DNA of 7,022 nt from CAYJPV01 sp964396055 (lineage in GTDB: Bacteria > Acidobacteriota > Vicinamibacteria > Vicinamibacterales > JAKQTR01): positions 1 to 7,022 of the forward strand of contig CAYNDV010000200.1 of NCBI GenBank assembly GCA_964396055.1, in the 5' to 3' direction. How positions within the stretch are numbered: position 1 is the first letter of the stretch; each line of letters starts with the position of its first letter. Below the pieces are notes generated by a model that worked only from the letters and a program-made list of their open reading frames with translations, was not told where the DNA came from and made no database searches. Made by a program: the position numbers and the translations under genes. Positions 4,841-7,022 of this stretch are shown piece by piece.

Positions 4841-6388
4841 CAGCGGAATGTTCGTATGCCGCCGGGCGGGATTGCCGTCCCGCTTGTCGGCCAGCATCTC
4901 GAGCGCCTTGATGATCCGGAACCGCGTCGTCGCCGGCTTGATCACGTCGTCGATATACCCCTTGCGCGCCGCCACGTAGGGCGTGGCGAAGAGCGTCGAG
5001 TACCGTTCCTTCAGTTCGGCGGCCTTCGCCTTGACGTCCTCGGCCGCGTCGAGCTCCTTCTTGTAGATGATCTCGACGGCGCCGTCGGGCCCCATGACGG
5101 CGATCTCCGCGGTCGGCCAGGCGTAGTTGATGTCGCCGCGCAGGTGCTTCGAGCTCATCACGCAGTACGCGCCGCCGTAGGCCTTGCGCAGGATGACCGT
5201 CACCTTCGGCACGGTGGCTTCCGCGAAGGCGAACAGCAGCTTGGCCCCGTTGCGGATGATGCCGCCGTACTCCTGGGTCGTGCCCGGCATGAAGCCCGGC
5301 ACGTCCTCGAGCGTGACCAGCGGGATGTTGAACGCGTCGCAGAAGCGGACGAACCGCGAGCCCTTGATCGACGAGGCGTTGTCGAGCACGCCGGCCAGCA
5401 CCTTCGGCTGGTTGGCCACGAGGCCCACTGAGCGGCCGTTGAAGCGCGCGAAGCCCACCACCAGGTTCGGGGCGTACGCCTCGTGGACTTCGAGGAACTC
5501 CCCGTTGTCCACGACTGCGTGAATGACGTCCTTCACGTCGTACGGCTGGTTGGGGTTGTCCGGCAGGATGCTGTTCAACTCGGGCGTCGGCCGATCCACG
5601 GGGTCCTGGCACGGCACAATCGGCGTCTTCTCCTGGTAGTTCTGCGGCAGGTAGCTCAGCAGGTGCCGCACCAGGCCCAGCGCGTGCTCTTCGTTGTCCG
5701 CCACGAAGTGGGTCACGCCGCTCCGCGAGGCGTGCACGTCGGCGCCGCCCAGCTGCTCCGTGGTCACGTCCTCGCGGGTCACCTGCTTCACCACCTTGGG
5801 CCCCGTGAGGAACATGTAGCTCGTGCCGCGCGTCATCGCCACGAAGTCCGTGATCGCCGGGCTGTACACCGCGCCGCCCGCGCACGGGCCGAGGATGAGC
5901 GAAATCTGCGGGATCACGCCCGAGGACAGGACATTGCGCAGGAAGATGTCCGAGTAGCCCGCCAGCGCGTCCACGCCTTCCTGGATGCGCGCGCCGCCCG
6001 AGTCGTTCAGGCCGATGACCGGCGCGCCCACCTTCACCGCCAGATCCATGATCTTGCAGATCTTCTCGGCGAACGCCTTCGACAGGCTGCCGCCGAAAAT
6101 CGTGAAGTCCTGGCTGAAGACGAAGACCAGCCGGCCGTTGATCGTGCCGTGGCCCGTGATGACACCGTCGGTCAGCGGCTGGTCCTTCTCCATCCCGAAG
6201 TCCGTGCACCGGTGGGTGACGAACACGTCGAACTCCTCGAAGCTGCCCTCGTCCAGGAGTTTTTCAATACGTTCGCGGGCCGTAAACTTGCCCTGGTCGT
6301 GCTGTTTCTGGACGCGCTTCTCGCCGCCCGCGCGGAAGGCCGTCTCGCGCAGGTGTGCGAGTTCGAGGATCTTGCGTTCGATGCTCAT
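4838..6388 (-). CDS. mmdA: Acyl-CoA carboxyltransferase, methylmalonyl-CoA decarboxylase alpha type
   Basis: A 516-residue member of the 12S/PccB/MmdA carboxyltransferase family, a usual length for MmdA. It transfers the carboxyl group between (S)-methylmalonyl-CoA (or a similar acyl-CoA) and biotin on the carrier, at the cytoplasmic face. The N-terminal crotonase-like half has GKFTARERIEKLLDEGSFEE (33-52), NDSGGARIQEGVDALAGY (128-145) and the first oxyanion block GPCAGGAVYSPA (168-179). The C-terminal half has LVTLEDVPGFMPGT (357-370) and the second block RKAYGGAYCVM (401-411), then AWPTAEIAVMGPDGAV (423-438). The frame is open to 6613, but ATG 6388 is chosen: GGAG lies 6 nt upstream, family similarity begins at MSIERKI, and the upstream extension is low-complexity and crosses the divergent promoter. 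It is first in the operon. No biotin carboxylase is seen, which favours decarboxylation. A propionyl-CoA carboxylase beta role or glutaconyl-CoA specificity cannot be excluded by eye. Confidence 0.94.
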   Translation of the reverse strand: MSIERKILELAHLRETAFRAGGEKRVQKQHDQGKFTARERIEKLLDEGSFEEFDVFVTHRCTDFGMEKDQPLTDGVITGHGTINGRLVFVFSQDFTIFGGSLSKAFAEKICKIMDLAVKVGAPVIGLNDSGGARIQEGVDALAGYSDIFLRNVLSSGVIPQISLILGPCAGGAVYSPAITDFVAMTRGTSYMFLTGPKVVKQVTREDVTTEQLGGADVHASRSGVTHFVADNEEHALGLVRHLLSYLPQNYQEKTPIVPCQDPVDRPTPELNSILPDNPNQPYDVKDVIHAVVDNGEFLEVHEAYAPNLVVGFARFNGRSVGLVANQPKVLAGVLDNASSIKGSRFVRFCDAFNIPLVTLEDVPGFMPGTTQEYGGIIRNGAKLLFAFAEATVPKVTVILRKAYGGAYCVMSSKHLRGDINYAWPTAEIAVMGPDGAVEIIYKKELDAAEDVKAKAAELKERYSTLFATPYVAARKGYIDDVIKPATTRFRIIKALEMLADKRDGNPARRHTNIPL

Positions 6389-6394
6389 GGAAGA

Positions 6395-6398
6395 CTCC
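6395..6398 (-). promoter_or_regulatory. Ribosome binding site deciding the mmdA start
   Basis: GGAG on the - strand, six bases before the ATG at 6386-6388. It supports this start over the in-frame ATG 75 codons upstream. Confidence 0.7.
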
Positions 6399-6455
6399 AG
6401 GTGGGGGGAGCCGATCGGAGGTACAGAACCGACCAGGGGGGCCTGACGACCGGCT

Positions 6456-6486
6456 ATCGTACCACGGAGCGTCGGCCCGAAGTCAA
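6456..6486 (-). promoter_or_regulatory. Candidate sigma70-type promoter of the mmd-ftcD operon
   Basis: On the - strand TTGACT (6481-6486) is separated by 19 nt from TACGAT (6456-6461), with TGG directly before the -10 hexamer (an extended -10). Five of six bases match the -35 consensus, and the three most conserved -10 bases are present. The spacing is longer than the ideal 17, which the extended -10 could offset. Transcription would start near 6449, leaving a leader of about 60 nt. Confidence 0.45.
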
Positions 6487-6545
6487 ACCCGGGAGCAGAC
6501 GGAGGAAACAACCCGGCCCTCTCTATCGTAGGATCAGGAAAGCCC

Positions 6546-7022
6546 ATGAAAATCCGCCACCGCCTCACGCTGGCGTTCTTCCTGATTTCCGTACTGCCGC
6601 TCGCGATCGTCACCGCGTACTCCTACCACTCGTCCGTCTCGGCCCTGCGCAAGGCCGCCGAAGGCCAGGCCGACCAGATGGCGGCCGAAATGGGCGAACG
6701 CATGACCTGGGTCCTGGCGGACCTGGGGGACCGCGTCCAGCGCGTCTGGCAGATGCGCGCACGTCAGGGAGCACCGGCCGCCCCACCAGGCGTAATGTCT
6801 GCACCGGCCTCGGCGGCCGTTCCCGCCCCACGGCTGCGGCCGGGCGCGACCGTCAACGTGGACACGACAGCCGCCGCCGCGGATGTGCAGGCCGAAGTCC
6901 GGCGCGCCCTGGCCGAGGCGGCGCCGATCATCGAGCGCCTCGAGTTCACGCCGGCGCCAGCCCCGCCCCCGCCCCCGGACGCGCCCCATCAGCCGCGACG
7001 GCCAGGCGCAGGCCCCCGGCCC
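6546..7022 (+). CDS. Membrane sensor protein, N-terminal part (probable histidine kinase; 3' truncated)
   Basis: ATG at 6546 opens 159 codons without a stop to the window end. AGGAA (6536-6540) lies just upstream as ribosome site. The protein begins MKIRHRLTLAFFLISVLPLAI, a basic start and a membrane helix at about 7-27 typical of bacterial sensor kinases and chemoreceptors. An amphipathic, probably helical segment follows (ALRKAAEGQADQMAAEMGERM, about 33-70), as at the start of an extracytoplasmic sensor domain. From about 75 to the end it is rich in Ala and Pro, including a run of Pro at 139-145. The HAMP, kinase or receptor domains that would decide the class lie outside the window. It is divergent from the mmd operon across 157 bp, so it might regulate it, but that is only positional inference. 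Confidence 0.68.
   Translation, partial: MKIRHRLTLAFFLISVLPLAIVTAYSYHSSVSALRKAAEGQADQMAAEMGERMTWVLADLGDRVQRVWQMRARQGAPAAPPGVMSAPASAAVPAPRLRPGATVNVDTTAAAADVQAEVRRALAEAAPIIERLEFTPAPAPPPPPDAPHQPRRPGAGPRP

Noticed and set aside
4151..5431. 426-codon open frame on the + strand opposite the biotin carrier, OadG and carboxyltransferase genes
   Set aside because: Low-complexity Gly/Ala/Arg/His composition and full overlap with recognised genes on the other strand; an antisense shadow.
4833..6209. 458-codon frame on the - strand inside mmdA, and the similar frame 1654-2985 inside mmdB/ftcD
   Set aside because: Arg/Gly/Ala-rich out-of-frame readings of the real genes, without any recognisable motif.
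6411..6418. CCGATCGG palindrome as an operator
   Set aside because: Only 8 bp, G+C-rich, single copy, and in the untranslated leader; too likely by chance.
6389..6613. N-terminal extension of mmdA to the ATG at 6613
   Set aside because: The 75 extra residues have no family similarity, cross the divergent intergenic region and overlap the sensor gene. ATG 6388 has a well-spaced ribosome site and matches MmdA N-termini.

Overview
This is a high-GC bacterial window (about two-thirds G+C by eye, with G or C at almost every third codon position). It looks like a metagenomic or draft scaffold, because it carries a 100-N placeholder gap. The gene content and protein style suggest an Acidobacteriota-type organism (Vicinamibacteria-like), but this is only an impression: no marker gene is present.

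Layout. At 1-1148 on the + strand, the tail of an unidentified membrane protein overlaps by one base a cytosolic clan-A (GH5-like) glycoside hydrolase-like protein. At 1107-1332 the two transcription units converge on a short intergenic zone. This zone holds several strong hairpins, two inverted copies of a 25-nt palindromic repeat, and the assembly gap (1177-1276). At 1320-6388 on the - strand lies a tight five-gene operon, read from high to low coordinates: mmdA-like carboxyltransferase, mmdD/oadG-like small membrane subunit, mmdC-like biotin carrier, mmdB/oadB-like Na+-pumping subunit, and a single-domain glutamate formimidoyltransferase (ftcD). At 6389-6545 is a 157-bp divergent regulatory region with a plausible extended -10 promoter for the operon. 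At 6546-7022 on the + strand is the N-terminal part of a membrane sensor, probably a histidine kinase, running off the window.

How the genes work together. The first four operon genes form a complete set for a biotin-dependent, sodium-translocating acyl-CoA decarboxylase of the methylmalonyl-CoA decarboxylase type. The carboxyltransferase moves CO2 from the acyl-CoA to biotin on the carrier. The membrane beta subunit releases CO2 and exports Na+, and the small subunit anchors the complex. The gene order A-D-C-B is the one I recall for Propionigenium modestum mmd. All five ion-path residues known from Klebsiella OadB are present at one constant offset. ftcD, normally a histidine-degradation enzyme, is translationally coupled to the end of this operon.

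Most unusual points: an exported domain of about 175 residues, possibly internally duplicated, fused to the front of the Na+-pump beta subunit; a Tyr in place of the proposed catalytic His82 in FtcD; the joining of ftcD to a Na+ pump operon; and a REPIN-like inverted repeat pair with a compensatory stem change flanking the gap. I see no CRISPR array, tRNA, rRNA or transposase.
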